Positions 46,644 through 55,192 of a DNA stretch of 64,000 bases are shown one piece after another (positions within the stretch are counted from its first letter, which is position 1; the number at the start of each line of letters is the position of its first letter). This stretch comes from Pseudothauera nasutitermitis. Its GTDB lineage: Bacteria; Pseudomonadota; Gammaproteobacteria; Burkholderiales; Rhodocyclaceae. Below the pieces are notes generated by a model. It did not search any database, was not told the origin of the DNA, and worked only from the letters and a program-made list of their open reading frames with translations. The translations under genes were made by a program, and so were the position numbers. The stretch is from positions 1 through 64,000 of the forward strand of contig NZ_SSOC01000006.1 of assembly GCF_004801295.1 (NCBI RefSeq), written 5' to 3'.

Positions 46644-47679
46644 GCCGTGCGTGGGCGCGCCGCCGGCGTTCGAGCACGACGTGGCGCTCGACCGCCTGAA
46701 CACCTTCGGCCTGCCGGCGCGTGCGGCGCGGCTGGTGCGCATCGATTCGGTGGCCGGCCTGCAGGCCCTGGTGCGCACCCCTGCGTGGCGGGATGAACCG
46801 CGCCGGCTGGTGCTCGGCGGCGGCAGCAACGTGGTGCTCACCGGGGATTTTCCCGGGCTGGTGCTCAAGGTCGAACTGCGCGGCCGCCGCCTGCTCGGCG
46901 AGGACGGCGACGCCTGGCTGGTGGAAGCCGGCGGCGGCGAGAATTGGCACGACTTCGTGTGCTGGACGCTGGCCGAGGGCTGTCCCGGGCTGGAGAACCT
47001 CGCGCTGATTCCCGGCACCGTCGGGGCCGCGCCGGTGCAGAACATCGGCGCCTACGGGCTGGAAATGGCCGAACGCTTCGCCGGGCTGGATGCGGTGGAT
47101 CTGCACAGCGGCGAACTGCGCGCTTTCGATGCGGCCGCCTGCGCCTTCGGCTACCGCGACAGCGTGTTCCGCCGCCAGCCGGGGCGCTGGTTGATCGTCG
47201 CGGTGCGCTTCCGCCTGCCGCGCCGCTGGCGGGCCAACGCGGGGTATGCGGAGCTGGCGCGCGAACTGGCCGCCGCCGGGGTCGTCGATCCGGCGCCGGA
47301 GCAGGTGGCCAGGGCAGTCATCGCAGTGCGCCGGCGCAAGCTGCCCGACCCGGCGGAAACCGGCAATGCCGGCAGCTTCTTCAAGAATCCCGTGGTCGAC
47401 GCCGAGCAGGCCGCCGCGCTCGCCGAGCGCTGGCCGGACCTGCCGCGCTATCCGCAGGCCGATGGCCGCTGCAAGCTGGCCGCCGGCTGGCTGATCGAGC
47501 GATGCGGCTGCAAGGCGCGCGATTTCGGCCCGGTGGGCTGCCACGCCAACCAGGCGCTGGTGCTGGTCAATCGCGGCGGTGCCACGGGGGCCGACGTGCG
47601 GCGTGCGGCCGAGGCCGTGCGCAGCGAGGTGAGGCGGTGCTTCGGCATCGATCTGGAGCCCGAACCGGTATTCGTATGA
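46621..47679 (+). CDS. murB: UDP-N-acetylenolpyruvoylglucosamine reductase
   Basis: A 352-residue MurB of the E. coli-like (type I) branch. [24 protein letters not shown] for FAD binding, [20 protein letters not shown], and [10 protein letters not shown] with the catalytic Ser as proton donor are all present. It reduces UDP-enolpyruvyl-GlcNAc to UDP-MurNAc in peptidoglycan synthesis. ATG 46621 lies inside the PACE coding sequence, overlapping by 23 bases in another frame. Probably co-transcribed with it. Confidence 0.93.
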   Translation: MSRARPTEPCVGAPPAFEHDVALDRLNTFGLPARAARLVRIDSVAGLQALVRTPAWRDEPRRLVLGGGSNVVLTGDFPGLVLKVELRGRRLLGEDGDAWLVEAGGGENWHDFVCWTLAEGCPGLENLALIPGTVGAAPVQNIGAYGLEMAERFAGLDAVDLHSGELRAFDAAACAFGYRDSVFRRQPGRWLIVAVRFRLPRRWRANAGYAELARELAAAGVVDPAPEQVARAVIAVRRRKLPDPAETGNAGSFFKNPVVDAEQAAALAERWPDLPRYPQADGRCKLAAGWLIERCGCKARDFGPVGCHANQALVLVNRGGATGADVRRAAEAVRSEVRRCFGIDLEPEPVFV

Positions 47680-47820
47680 ACGTGCCACAGTGCCGTGGTG
47701 CACGGTGTTGTTTCAGTGCGTCGTGCCCGGGAAGCGCGCATGATGATAAAATTTCGGCCCAGGCGTAGCAGGCGGCTGCCATCCTGGACGGCCCATGCCG
47801 AAATCTTGCGGGAGTATTCA

Positions 47821-48474
47821 ATGCGCATCAGCTGGTCGCGGGCATGTACATCCTTCGTGCGTTACCTGACGGTCTTCGGGCTGGCAGCGGTCGCCACGAC
47901 GGCGTCATCGGCTGATCGGGCCGCCGATCTGGTGAACAAGTCGCGTTCGGATGCGGCGCTCCAGGAGACCCTGGTGGCCGAGGGGCGCAAGGCGGCGTTC
48001 TTCTGTGCCAACTGTCATGGCGATGCGGGCATCAGCCGGTTCACCAACGTGCCCAATCTGGCCGGCCAGCATCCGGATTACGTGCTCACGCAGATCGAGG
48101 CCTTCCTCTCCGGCGCCCGCAAGGACGAATTCATGCAGGGCCTGATGCGCGTGCTCAACGAGCGCGAAAAGGCCGCCATCGCGCTGATGTATTCGTCGAT
48201 GCCGGTCATCCCGGCCACCGAGCCCGGCCCGCGCGCCGCCAGCGGCGGCCAGCACTTCCAGCAGCTGTGCGCGCGCTGCCACCAGACCGATGCCCACGGC
48301 GGCAAGGACTTCCCCCGCCTGGCCGGCCAGCAGCCCGACTACCTGCGCCTCAGCCTGAAGCGCTACCTGACCATGTCGGGCGAGCGCTTCTACCCGCCGA
48401 TGACCGCCGCCGTGGCGCAACTCGGCGCGCAGAACATCGACGCCATGGTCGAGTTCCTCTCCAGCCAGCCCTGA
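47821..48474 (+). CDS. diheme c-type cytochrome (c4-like)
   Basis: A 217-residue periplasmic cytochrome. Signal peptide (residues 1-31), then two haem-binding sites, FCANCH near residue 61 and CARCH near 151, each with a later Met as possible sixth ligand (for example SSMPVIP and YPPMTAA). The two-domain plan is that of cytochrome c4, an electron carrier to terminal oxidases or nitrite reductases. ATG 47821 is preceded by GGGAG at a good distance; the longer open frame from 47695 is not translated in my view. Confidence 0.88.
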   Translation: MRISWSRACTSFVRYLTVFGLAAVATTASSADRAADLVNKSRSDAALQETLVAEGRKAAFFCANCHGDAGISRFTNVPNLAGQHPDYVLTQIEAFLSGARKDEFMQGLMRVLNEREKAAIALMYSSMPVIPATEPGPRAASGGQHFQQLCARCHQTDAHGGKDFPRLAGQQPDYLRLSLKRYLTMSGERFYPPMTAAVAQLGAQNIDAMVEFLSSQP

Positions 48475-48554
48475 TCCGCTCCACACCCGGCGCTGCCCGC
48501 GCCGGGCCACATCACGCTAGACTCGGGTTCCGCAAAACCCGAATCTTCGCGACC

Positions 48555-48908
48555 ATGACCGACATCCTGCGCCGGGGCACCACCGCCCGCTATTCCGATT
48601 CCGTCACCCACGCCGGCGTGGTGTACCTCGTCGAGGTGCCCGCCAGCGAGGACAGCGACATCCGCCAGCAGACCCGCGAGACGCTGGCGAGCATCGAGCG
48701 CCAGCTCACCGAGGCCGGCTCCGGCAAGGGCCGCGTGCTGATGGCCACCATCTACCTGACCGACATGGCCGACTACGCCGGCATGAACGAGGTGTGGGAT
48801 GCCTGGCTGCCGGCGGGCAGCGCACCCTCGCGCGCCTGCGTGCGGGTGGCCGGTCTGGCGCGCCCCGGCTGGCGGGTGGAGATTGCCTTGACCGCCGCGG
48901 TGGGCTGA
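48555..48908 (+). CDS. RidA/YjgF-family protein
   Basis: A 117-residue RidA-like protein: an N-terminal GVVYLVEVPASED strand, QTRETLASIERQLTEAGSGK helix and the closing block PSRACVRVAGLARPGWRVEIALTA. The catalytic Arg of imine deaminases is usually at this RxCV position and is present here. Members remove reactive enamine/imine intermediates from PLP enzymes. The subfamily, and so exact activity, is not clear. ATG 48555 fits the family length. Confidence 0.83.
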   Translation: MTDILRRGTTARYSDSVTHAGVVYLVEVPASEDSDIRQQTRETLASIERQLTEAGSGKGRVLMATIYLTDMADYAGMNEVWDAWLPAGSAPSRACVRVAGLARPGWRVEIALTAAVG

Positions 48909-49036
48909 GATACACGGCGACTGCTATTCCTTTCCCAATGTCCATGCGGGTTTCAAGGGCTTGATTTTTGCTGCGGAGCAGCGTGCGCTTCGTTAGAATC
49001 GAGTGTTTCCCTGCAGCAGCTGTGCCCGGTGCGCCA

Positions 49037-52000
49037 ATGACCCAACGCCTGCGAGAGATCCCCTACAACTACACTTCGTTCTCCGACCGCGAGATCGTCA
49101 TCCGCCTGCTCGGCGCGGAAGCCTGGGGGATGCTGGACGAACTGCGTGCCGAGCGGGTCACCGGGCGTTCCGCGCGCATGCTCTACGAGGTGCTGGGCGA
49201 CATCTGGGTGGTGCGCCGCAACCCCTACCTGGAAGACGACCTGCTGGCCAACCGCGAGCGCCGCGAGGCGCTGATCGGCGCGCTGGTGCACCGCCTCAAC
49301 GAGGTGGACAAGCGCCGCCAGGGCAATCAGCGGGTGACCTTCCTGCTCGGCCGCGCGCGCGAGGCGGTGGCCGACTTCGAGCGCTGGTTCTCCGACACTT
49401 CGCGCCGCCGCAAGGCCGTGCTGAAGACGCTGGGCCGCCACACCAAGCGCGACAACGTGTGCTTCGACGGCCATGCGCGCGTCAGCCACGTCACCGACGC
49501 CACCGACTGGCGGGTGGAATACCCCTTCGTGGTGCTCTACCCGGATACCGAGGAGGAGATGGCGCCGCTGGTGCGTGCCTGCATCGAGCTCGGCCTGACC
49601 ATCATCCCGCGCGGCGGCGGCACCGGCTACACCGGCGGCGCGGTACCGCTGGATGCGAACTCGGTGGTGATCAACACCGAAAAGCTGATCACTCTCGGAA
49701 CGGTCGAGGACATGGTGCTGCCCGACGCCGACGGCAAGCCCATGGCCTCGCCCTACGCCACCATCCGCACCGGCGCCGGCGTGGTCACCGAACGCGTGGC
49801 GGAAGCGGCCACGGCCGCCGGGCGGGTGTTCGCCGTCGACCCCACCTCGGCCAGCGCCTCCTGTGTGGGCGGCAACATCGCCATGAACGCCGGCGGCAAG
49901 AAGGCCGTGCTGTGGGGCACCGCGCTGGACAACCTGGCGTGGTGGAAGATGGTCACGCCGGACGGCAACTGGCTGGAGGTCGAGCGCCTCGACCACAACT
50001 TCGGCAAGATCCACGAGCAGCACACCGCGCGTTTCCGCCTGCGCCGCTTCGACGGCCTGAGCTACAAGCCGCTGGGCGAGGAAATCCTCTCCATGCCCGG
50101 CGCCTACTGCCGCAAGGACGGCCTGGGGAAGGACGTCACCGACAAGTTCCTCGGCGGCATTCCCGGGGTGCAGAAGGAAGGCACCGACGGGCTGATCGTC
50201 GCCGCGCGCTGGGTGCTGCACAAGATGCCGCCGATCACCCGCACGGTGTGCCTGGAGTTCTTCGGCCAGGTGCGCGAGGCGGTGCCGGCCATCGTCGAGA
50301 TCACCGACTACTTCAAGCCGGGCGGCCCGGGCAACCTGGCCGGCGTGCTGCTGGCCGGCCTGGAGCACCTCGACGAACGCTACGTGAACGCCGTGGGCTA
50401 CACCACCAAGGCCAAGCGCCACGGCCGTCCCAAGATGGTGCTGATCGGCGACATCGTCGGCTTCGACGAGGACGCGGTGATGCGCGCCGCTTCCGAGGTG
50501 GTGCGCATGACCAACGTGCGCGGCTCGGAAGGCTTCATCGCCGTGTCTCCCGAGCAGCGCAAGCGCTTCTGGCTGGAGCGCAGCCGCACCGCGGCCATCT
50601 CGCGCCACACCAACGCCTTCAAGATCAACGAGGACGTGGTGATTCCGCTGCCGCGCATGGGCGAGTACTGCGACGGCATCGAGCGCATCAACATCGAACT
50701 GTCGATCCAGAACAAGCTGGCGCTGTGCGACGCGCTGGCCGAATACCTGCAGGGCGACCTGCCGCTCGACCAGGGCGACGCGGAGATCGACCAGGACGTG
50801 TTCATCGGCGACCGCCGTCAGGCCGCGCTGGCTTATGTGGCCACGGTGCGCCGGCGCTGGCAGTGGCTGCTCGACCACCTCGACCTGCCGCTCGCCGAGG
50901 CCGAGGCGCAGTTCGCCGAATACGGCGTCGAGGCCGGCGAACTCTCCAACCGTGCCGCCGAGCCGCGTCTGTTCCACCGCCTGCAGGACTACTCCATCCG
51001 TGTGTCGTGGAAGGCCGAGCTGAAGCCGCGCCTGGACAAGATCTTCGAGGGCGTGGTGTTCCGCCAGGTGCTCGCGCGCATCGCCGCCATCCACAAGGAA
51101 GTGCTGCGCGGGCGCGTGTTCGTCGCCCTGCACATGCATGCCGGCGACGGCAACGTGCACACCAACATTCCGGTCAACTCCGACCACTACGAGATGCTGC
51201 AGACCGCCAACCGCGCGGTGGACCGCATCATGGCGCTGGCGCGCAGCCTGGACGGGGTAATCTCCGGCGAGCACGGCATCGGCATCACCAAGCTCGACTA
51301 CCTCACCGAGGAAGAGATGGCGAGCTTCTGGTCCTACAAGGCCAGGGTGGACCCGGAGGGCCGCTTCAACCGCGGCAAGCTGATGCGCGGCGGCAACCTG
51401 GACAACGCCTACACGCCCAGCTTCAACCTGATGGGGCACGAATCCCTCATCATGGAGCAGACCGAGATCGGCGCCATCGCGCACGACATCAAGGACTGCC
51501 TGCGCTGCGGCAAGTGCAAGCCGGTGTGCTCCACTCACGTGCCGCGCGCCAACCTGCTGTACAGCCCGCGCAACAAGATCCTCAGCACCTCGCTGCTGGT
51601 CGAGGCCATGCTCTACGAGGAGCAGACCCGGCGCGGCGTCTCGCTGGCCCACTGGGCCGAGTTCGAGGACGTGGCCGACCACTGCACGGTGTGCCACAAG
51701 TGCGAGAAGCCCTGTCCGGTGGACATCGACTTCGGCGACGTCTCGGTGAAGATGCGCAACCTGCTCAGAAAGCAGGGCAAGAAGTCGTTCAACCCGGGCA
51801 AGGCCGCCGCGATGGCCTTCCTCACCGTCAAGGACCCGGCCACCATCAAGCTGATCCGCACCGGCATGATCGAGTGGGGCTACAAGGCGCAGCGCCTCGG
51901 CCACCGCGTCGGCAAGGCGCTCGGGCTGATCCAGCCGCAGCTCAAGGCGCCGCCGGCCACGCTGGGCAAGGCGCCGCTCAAGGCGCAGGTCATCCACTTC

Positions 52001-52903
52001 ATCAACAAGCCCATGCCGGGCAACCTGCCCAAGAAGACCAGCCGCGCGCTGCTCGACATCGAGGACGACAAGGTCATCCCGGTGATCCGCGACCCGCGCC
52101 GCAACGGCGACGCCGAAGCGGTGTTCTACTTCCCCGGCTGCGGCTCGGAGCGCCTGTTCAGCCAGGTCGGCCTGGCCACCCAGGCCATGCTCTACCACGT
52201 CGGCGCGCAGACCGTGCTGCCCCCCGGCTACCTGTGCTGCGGCTACCCGCAGAGCGCCGCCGGCGAGGAAGACAAGGGCCAGAAGATCACCACCGACAAC
52301 CGCGTGCTGTTCCACCGCGTGGCCAACACGCTGAACTACCTGGACATCAAGACGGTGATCGTGTCCTGCGGCACCTGCATGGACCAGCTGCAGAAGTACG
52401 AATTCGAGAAGATCTTCCCCGGCTGCCGGCTGCTCGACATCCACGAGTACCTGATGGAGAAGGGCGTGAAGCTGGAAGGCGTGGACGGCGTGAAGTACAT
52501 GTACCACGAACCCTGCCACACGCCGATGAAGGTGCATGCCGGCATCAAGGTGGCCAACGAGCTGATGGGCACGCGGGTGGATCTGTCCGACCGCTGCTGC
52601 GGCGAATCCGGCACCCTGGCGGTGGCGCGCCCCGACATCTCCACCCAGGTGCGCTTCCGCAAGCAGGAAGAGATCGAGAAGGGCGCGGCCAGGCTGCGCG
52701 GCGACGATCCGACGGCCCGTGTGAAGCTGCTCACCTCCTGCCCGAGCTGCCTGCAGGGCATGCACCGCTACGCTAACGACGCCGGCGGCGTGGAGCCCGA
52801 CTACATCGTCGTGGAACTGGCCCGCCACCTGCTCGGCGAGAACTGGCTGCCCGACTACGTCGCCCAGGCCAACAGCGGCGGCATCGAGCGCGTGCTGCTC
52901 TGA
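49037..52903 (+). CDS. large FAD-binding/Fe-S oxidoreductase (DUF3683, GlcD/Dld plus CCG domains)
   Basis: A 1,288-residue fusion: an N-terminal DUF3683 region (1-130); a FAD-binding_4 domain with [15 protein letters not shown] (about 195) and [14 protein letters not shown]; a FAD-oxidase C-terminal domain with [13 protein letters not shown]; a ferredoxin-like double site [12 protein letters not shown] and [14 protein letters not shown] (820-905); and two CCG (CX31-38CCX33-34CXXC) blocks with [14 protein letters not shown] and CCGESG. It combines GlcD- and GlcF-like functions in one chain, so it probably oxidises a D-2-hydroxy acid such as D-lactate or glycolate and passes electrons to quinone. 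ATG 49037 fits; upstream open codons precede it. Closed by a strong terminator. Confidence 0.88.
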   Translation: MTQRLREIPYNYTSFSDREIVIRLLGAEAWGMLDELRAERVTGRSARMLYEVLGDIWVVRRNPYLEDDLLANRERREALIGALVHRLNEVDKRRQGNQRVTFLLGRAREAVADFERWFSDTSRRRKAVLKTLGRHTKRDNVCFDGHARVSHVTDATDWRVEYPFVVLYPDTEEEMAPLVRACIELGLTIIPRGGGTGYTGGAVPLDANSVVINTEKLITLGTVEDMVLPDADGKPMASPYATIRTGAGVVTERVAEAATAAGRVFAVDPTSASASCVGGNIAMNAGGKKAVLWGTALDNLAWWKMVTPDGNWLEVERLDHNFGKIHEQHTARFRLRRFDGLSYKPLGEEILSMPGAYCRKDGLGKDVTDKFLGGIPGVQKEGTDGLIVAARWVLHKMPPITRTVCLEFFGQVREAVPAIVEITDYFKPGGPGNLAGVLLAGLEHLDERYVNAVGYTTKAKRHGRPKMVLIGDIVGFDEDAVMRAASEVVRMTNVRGSEGFIAVSPEQRKRFWLERSRTAAISRHTNAFKINEDVVIPLPRMGEYCDGIERINIELSIQNKLALCDALAEYLQGDLPLDQGDAEIDQDVFIGDRRQAALAYVATVRRRWQWLLDHLDLPLAEAEAQFAEYGVEAGELSNRAAEPRLFHRLQDYSIRVSWKAELKPRLDKIFEGVVFRQVLARIAAIHKEVLRGRVFVALHMHAGDGNVHTNIPVNSDHYEMLQTANRAVDRIMALARSLDGVISGEHGIGITKLDYLTEEEMASFWSYKARVDPEGRFNRGKLMRGGNLDNAYTPSFNLMGHESLIMEQTEIGAIAHDIKDCLRCGKCKPVCSTHVPRANLLYSPRNKILSTSLLVEAMLYEEQTRRGVSLAHWAEFEDVADHCTVCHKCEKPCPVDIDFGDVSVKMRNLLRKQGKKSFNPGKAAAMAFLTVKDPATIKLIRTGMIEWGYKAQRLGHRVGKALGLIQPQLKAPPATLGKAPLKAQVIHFINKPMPGNLPKKTSRALLDIEDDKVIPVIRDPRRNGDAEAVFYFPGCGSERLFSQVGLATQAMLYHVGAQTVLPPGYLCCGYPQSAAGEEDKGQKITTDNRVLFHRVANTLNYLDIKTVIVSCGTCMDQLQKYEFEKIFPGCRLLDIHEYLMEKGVKLEGVDGVKYMYHEPCHTPMKVHAGIKVANELMGTRVDLSDRCCGESGTLAVARPDISTQVRFRKQEEIEKGAARLRGDDPTARVKLLTSCPSCLQGMHRYANDAGGVEPDYIVVELARHLLGENWLPDYVAQANSGGIERVLL

Positions 52904-52913
52904 TCCGCGGCCC

Positions 52914-52948
52914 GGCCCCCGCCCCGGTTACGGTGCGGGGGCCTTTTT
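52914..52948 (+). terminator. intrinsic terminator after the FAD/Fe-S oxidoreductase
   Basis: GGCCCCCGC (52914-52922) pairs with GCGGGGGCC (52935-52943) and is followed by TTTTT. Ends transcription 11 bases after the stop codon and isolates the tyrS leader downstream. Confidence 0.9.
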
Positions 52949-52964
52949 GCTAGGATTGCATCCC

Positions 52965-53024
52965 ATGCGCCGCACCCACGTTTCCTTCGTCCGCTATTAC
53001 GCCTACCGCACATCACGGCGGTAG
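52965..53024 (+). CDS. short Tyr-containing leader peptide upstream of tyrS
   Basis: A 19-codon frame, MRRTHVSFVRYYAYRTSRR, with three Tyr codons within four positions (52995-53006) and a Phe nearby. It sits 93 bases before a tyrosyl-tRNA synthetase gene and is followed by hairpins (53037-53060) and a ribosome-site-masking pair (53072-53077 with 53112-53117). The clustering of the cognate amino acid is the classic mark of a ribosome-stalling attenuator. Caveat: only 16 bases separate the preceding terminator from this ATG, so a promoter would have to overlap the terminator or the peptide be nearly leaderless. Too short for conventional gene finding. Confidence 0.5.
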   Translation: MRRTHVSFVRYYAYRTSRR

Positions 53025-53117
53025 GGTTGCGCGCATCCCGGTCCGCCCAAGGCGGACGGGTCGGATGGATCGGCAGTTTTCCTTGGGCTTTTCGCCCCTT
53101 GTTCTCAGGAGACTGCC
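53025..53117 (+). promoter_or_regulatory. tyrS 5' leader with hairpins
   Basis: GTCCGCC-CAA-GGCGGAC (53041-53057, extended by CCC/GGG flanks to 53037-53060) forms a strong hairpin right after the leader-peptide stop. GGCAGT (53072-53077) can pair with ACTGCC (53112-53117), which lies next to the AGGAG ribosome site at 53107-53111, so alternative folding could hide or expose translation initiation. There is no immediate T-run after the first hairpin, so translation control fits better than simple termination. Confidence 0.45.
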
Positions 53118-54368
53118 ATGCCCCACCACGATCTTGCCGATGTCCTCCACCTCCTGGAGGAACGCGGCTTCATCCACCAGAGCACCGATCACGAAGGCCT
53201 GCGGCAGGCCTTGGCTCGCGGTGCGCTGAGCGCCTACATCGGTTTCGACGCCACCGCCGACAGCCTGCACGTCGGCCACCTGCAGGGCCTGATGCTGATG
53301 CGCTGGCTGCAGCGCGCCGGGCATCGCCCGATCCTGCTCATCGGCGGCGCCACGACGCGTATCGGTGATCCGAGCTTCCGCGACCAGAGCCGGCCGATGC
53401 TCGACGAGCCGACCATTGCCGCCAACATTCGCGGCATCCGCAGCGCGTTCGCGCGCTACCTGCGCCTGGACGACGGCCCGGGCGGCGCCCGGGTGGTCGA
53501 CAACGCCGAATGGCTCGACGGGCTGGGCTACCTCGAATTCCTCAACCGGGTGGGCCGGCACTTCAGCGTCAATCGCCTGCTGAGCTTCGATGCGGTGCGC
53601 ACGCGCATCGAGCACTCGCTGTCCTTCCAGGAATTCGGCTACACGCTGTTGCAGGCCTTCGACTTCACCGAGCTGGCCCGGCGCCACGGCTGCACGCTGC
53701 AGGTCGGCGGGGCCGACCAGTGGGCCAACATCATCAACGGCGTCGAATTGTCCAGGCGCCAGGGGGGCCTTCCGCTGTACGGCCTGACCATGCCGCTGCT
53801 GGTCACCGCCGACGGCCGCAAGATGGGCAAGTCCGCGCAAGGTGCGGTATGGCTCAACGCCGAACGCCTGTCCCCATTCGATTTCTGGCAGTTCTGGCGC
53901 AATGCGGACGACCGCGACGTGGCCCGCTTTCTCGCGCTGTTCACCGAACTGCCGATAGTGGAGGTGCGCCGCCTCGGCGCATTGCAGGGGGCGGAATTGA
54001 ACGAGGCCAAGATCATCCTGGCGACCGAAGCCACGCGTCTGGCCCATGGCGCGGATGCCGCTGCGGCGGCGGAGCGGGCCGCCAGGGGCGTGTTCGGCGG
54101 CGCCGGCGAGGACGACGATGAAGGCCTGGCGGTACTCGCCGTCGGCAAGGCGCGTGTCGCGCTCGGCGTCACCTTTGCCGAGCTTGCGGTGGAGGGCGGG
54201 CTGGCGTCATCGCGCAGTTCGGCGCGCCGGCTGGCGGCCGGCGGCGGCCTGCGCCTGAACGGCCAGCCGGTGGAGCGCGCGGAGGACTGCCTGCCGCCGG
54301 ACGGGATGGAGTGGCGCCTGTCAGCCGGGCGCAAGCAGCATCTGCGCGTGATTGTCACTGGCGACTGA
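53118..54368 (+). CDS. tyrS: tyrosyl-tRNA synthetase
   Basis: A 416-residue class I synthetase. [22 protein letters not shown] carries the HIGH-type motif as [19 protein letters not shown] is the Tyr-pocket block, KMGKS replaces KMSKS, and an S4-like RNA-binding tail ([21 protein letters not shown]) closes the protein. It charges tRNA-Tyr. ATG 53118 has AGGAG six bases upstream. A possible Tyr leader peptide precedes it. Confidence 0.93.
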   Translation: MPHHDLADVLHLLEERGFIHQSTDHEGLRQALARGALSAYIGFDATADSLHVGHLQGLMLMRWLQRAGHRPILLIGGATTRIGDPSFRDQSRPMLDEPTIAANIRGIRSAFARYLRLDDGPGGARVVDNAEWLDGLGYLEFLNRVGRHFSVNRLLSFDAVRTRIEHSLSFQEFGYTLLQAFDFTELARRHGCTLQVGGADQWANIINGVELSRRQGGLPLYGLTMPLLVTADGRKMGKSAQGAVWLNAERLSPFDFWQFWRNADDRDVARFLALFTELPIVEVRRLGALQGAELNEAKIILATEATRLAHGADAAAAAERAARGVFGGAGEDDDEGLAVLAVGKARVALGVTFAELAVEGGLASSRSSARRLAAGGGLRLNGQPVERAEDCLPPDGMEWRLSAGRKQHLRVIVTGD

Positions 54369-54409
54369 AGCGGCGGTGCACAGGGCGGCGCTCGTCCGCC
54401 CGTCCGCGC

Positions 54410-55192
54410 TCAGTGTCCGGCGGGCGCGTCCGGATGCAGGCGCGCCCACAGCTTGCCCATCGCCTCCGCCGCGCCCAGGCGCAGGCGGTGGGTGACCAGG
54501 CCGCTCACCTCGCTGTCGCCCGGATTGATTTCCACGCTCGGGATACCTTCCTGGCGAGCCCACCAGACCGGTCCGGCGATGTAGGGGAACACGCTGGTGG
54601 TGCCGATGGAGAGCACCAGATCGACGCCTGCGGCGAGCACCCGTTCGAGCCGCTGGATGCCCTGCTCGGGCAGCATCTCGCCGAACAGCACCACGTCCGG
54701 ACGCAGCAGCCCGCCGCATACCGGGCAGGCGGGCGGGATGTCCAGTCCGGTGAAGTCGGCCACGTCGCGCTCGTGCGGGCATTCCGTGCAGCACAGGTGG
54801 TGCACGGTGCCGTGGATCTCGATGAGCTTTTGCGAGCCGGCGGCGCGGTGCAGGCCGTCGACGTTCTGGGTGAGCACCCACAGGGCGGATTTCTCCTGCT
54901 CCAGCGCGGCGATCAGGCGGTGCGCGGCGTTCGGCCCGGCGCCCCGGCAGTTGCTTTCCAGCTCGGCGATGTAGCGCCAGCAGATGTCCGGGCGACGGGC
55001 CATCATCTCGCCGGACAGGGCCTGCTCGATGGTCAGCCCCTCGCCGGTCAGGCGCTCGTGGTACAGGCCGCCGATGCCGCGGTAGGTGGGCAGGCCGGAA
55101 TCGGCGGAGATGCCCGCGCCGGTGATGATCAGGATGCGTTGGGCCTCGGCCAGCAGGCCGGCCACGGCGTCCAGGGTGGTGTCTTGGTTCAT
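54410..55192 (-). CDS. Sir2-family NAD-dependent protein deacylase
   Basis: A 260-residue sirtuin. GAGISADSGLPTYRG for NAD binding, TQNVDGLHRAAG, catalytic His in EIHGTVHHL, and a zinc site with CCTEC...CPVCGG are intact. It removes acyl groups from lysines using NAD. Its ATG 55192 overlaps the end of the molybdopterin oxidoreductase gene (ATGA) so it is translationally coupled, an unusual partner that may hint at control of that enzyme. Confidence 0.92.
   Translation of the reverse strand: MNQDTTLDAVAGLLAEAQRILIITGAGISADSGLPTYRGIGGLYHERLTGEGLTIEQALSGEMMARRPDICWRYIAELESNCRGAGPNAAHRLIAALEQEKSALWVLTQNVDGLHRAAGSQKLIEIHGTVHHLCCTECPHERDVADFTGLDIPPACPVCGGLLRPDVVLFGEMLPEQGIQRLERVLAAGVDLVLSIGTTSVFPYIAGPVWWARQEGIPSVEINPGDSEVSGLVTHRLRLGAAEAMGKLWARLHPDAPAGH

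Noticed and set aside
48953-52828. Minus-strand open frame of 1,291 codons opposite the FAD/Fe-S oxidoreductase
   Set aside because: Antisense; translation is His/Val/Ala-rich without recognisable domains, while the plus strand has complete FAD, ferredoxin and CCG motifs.
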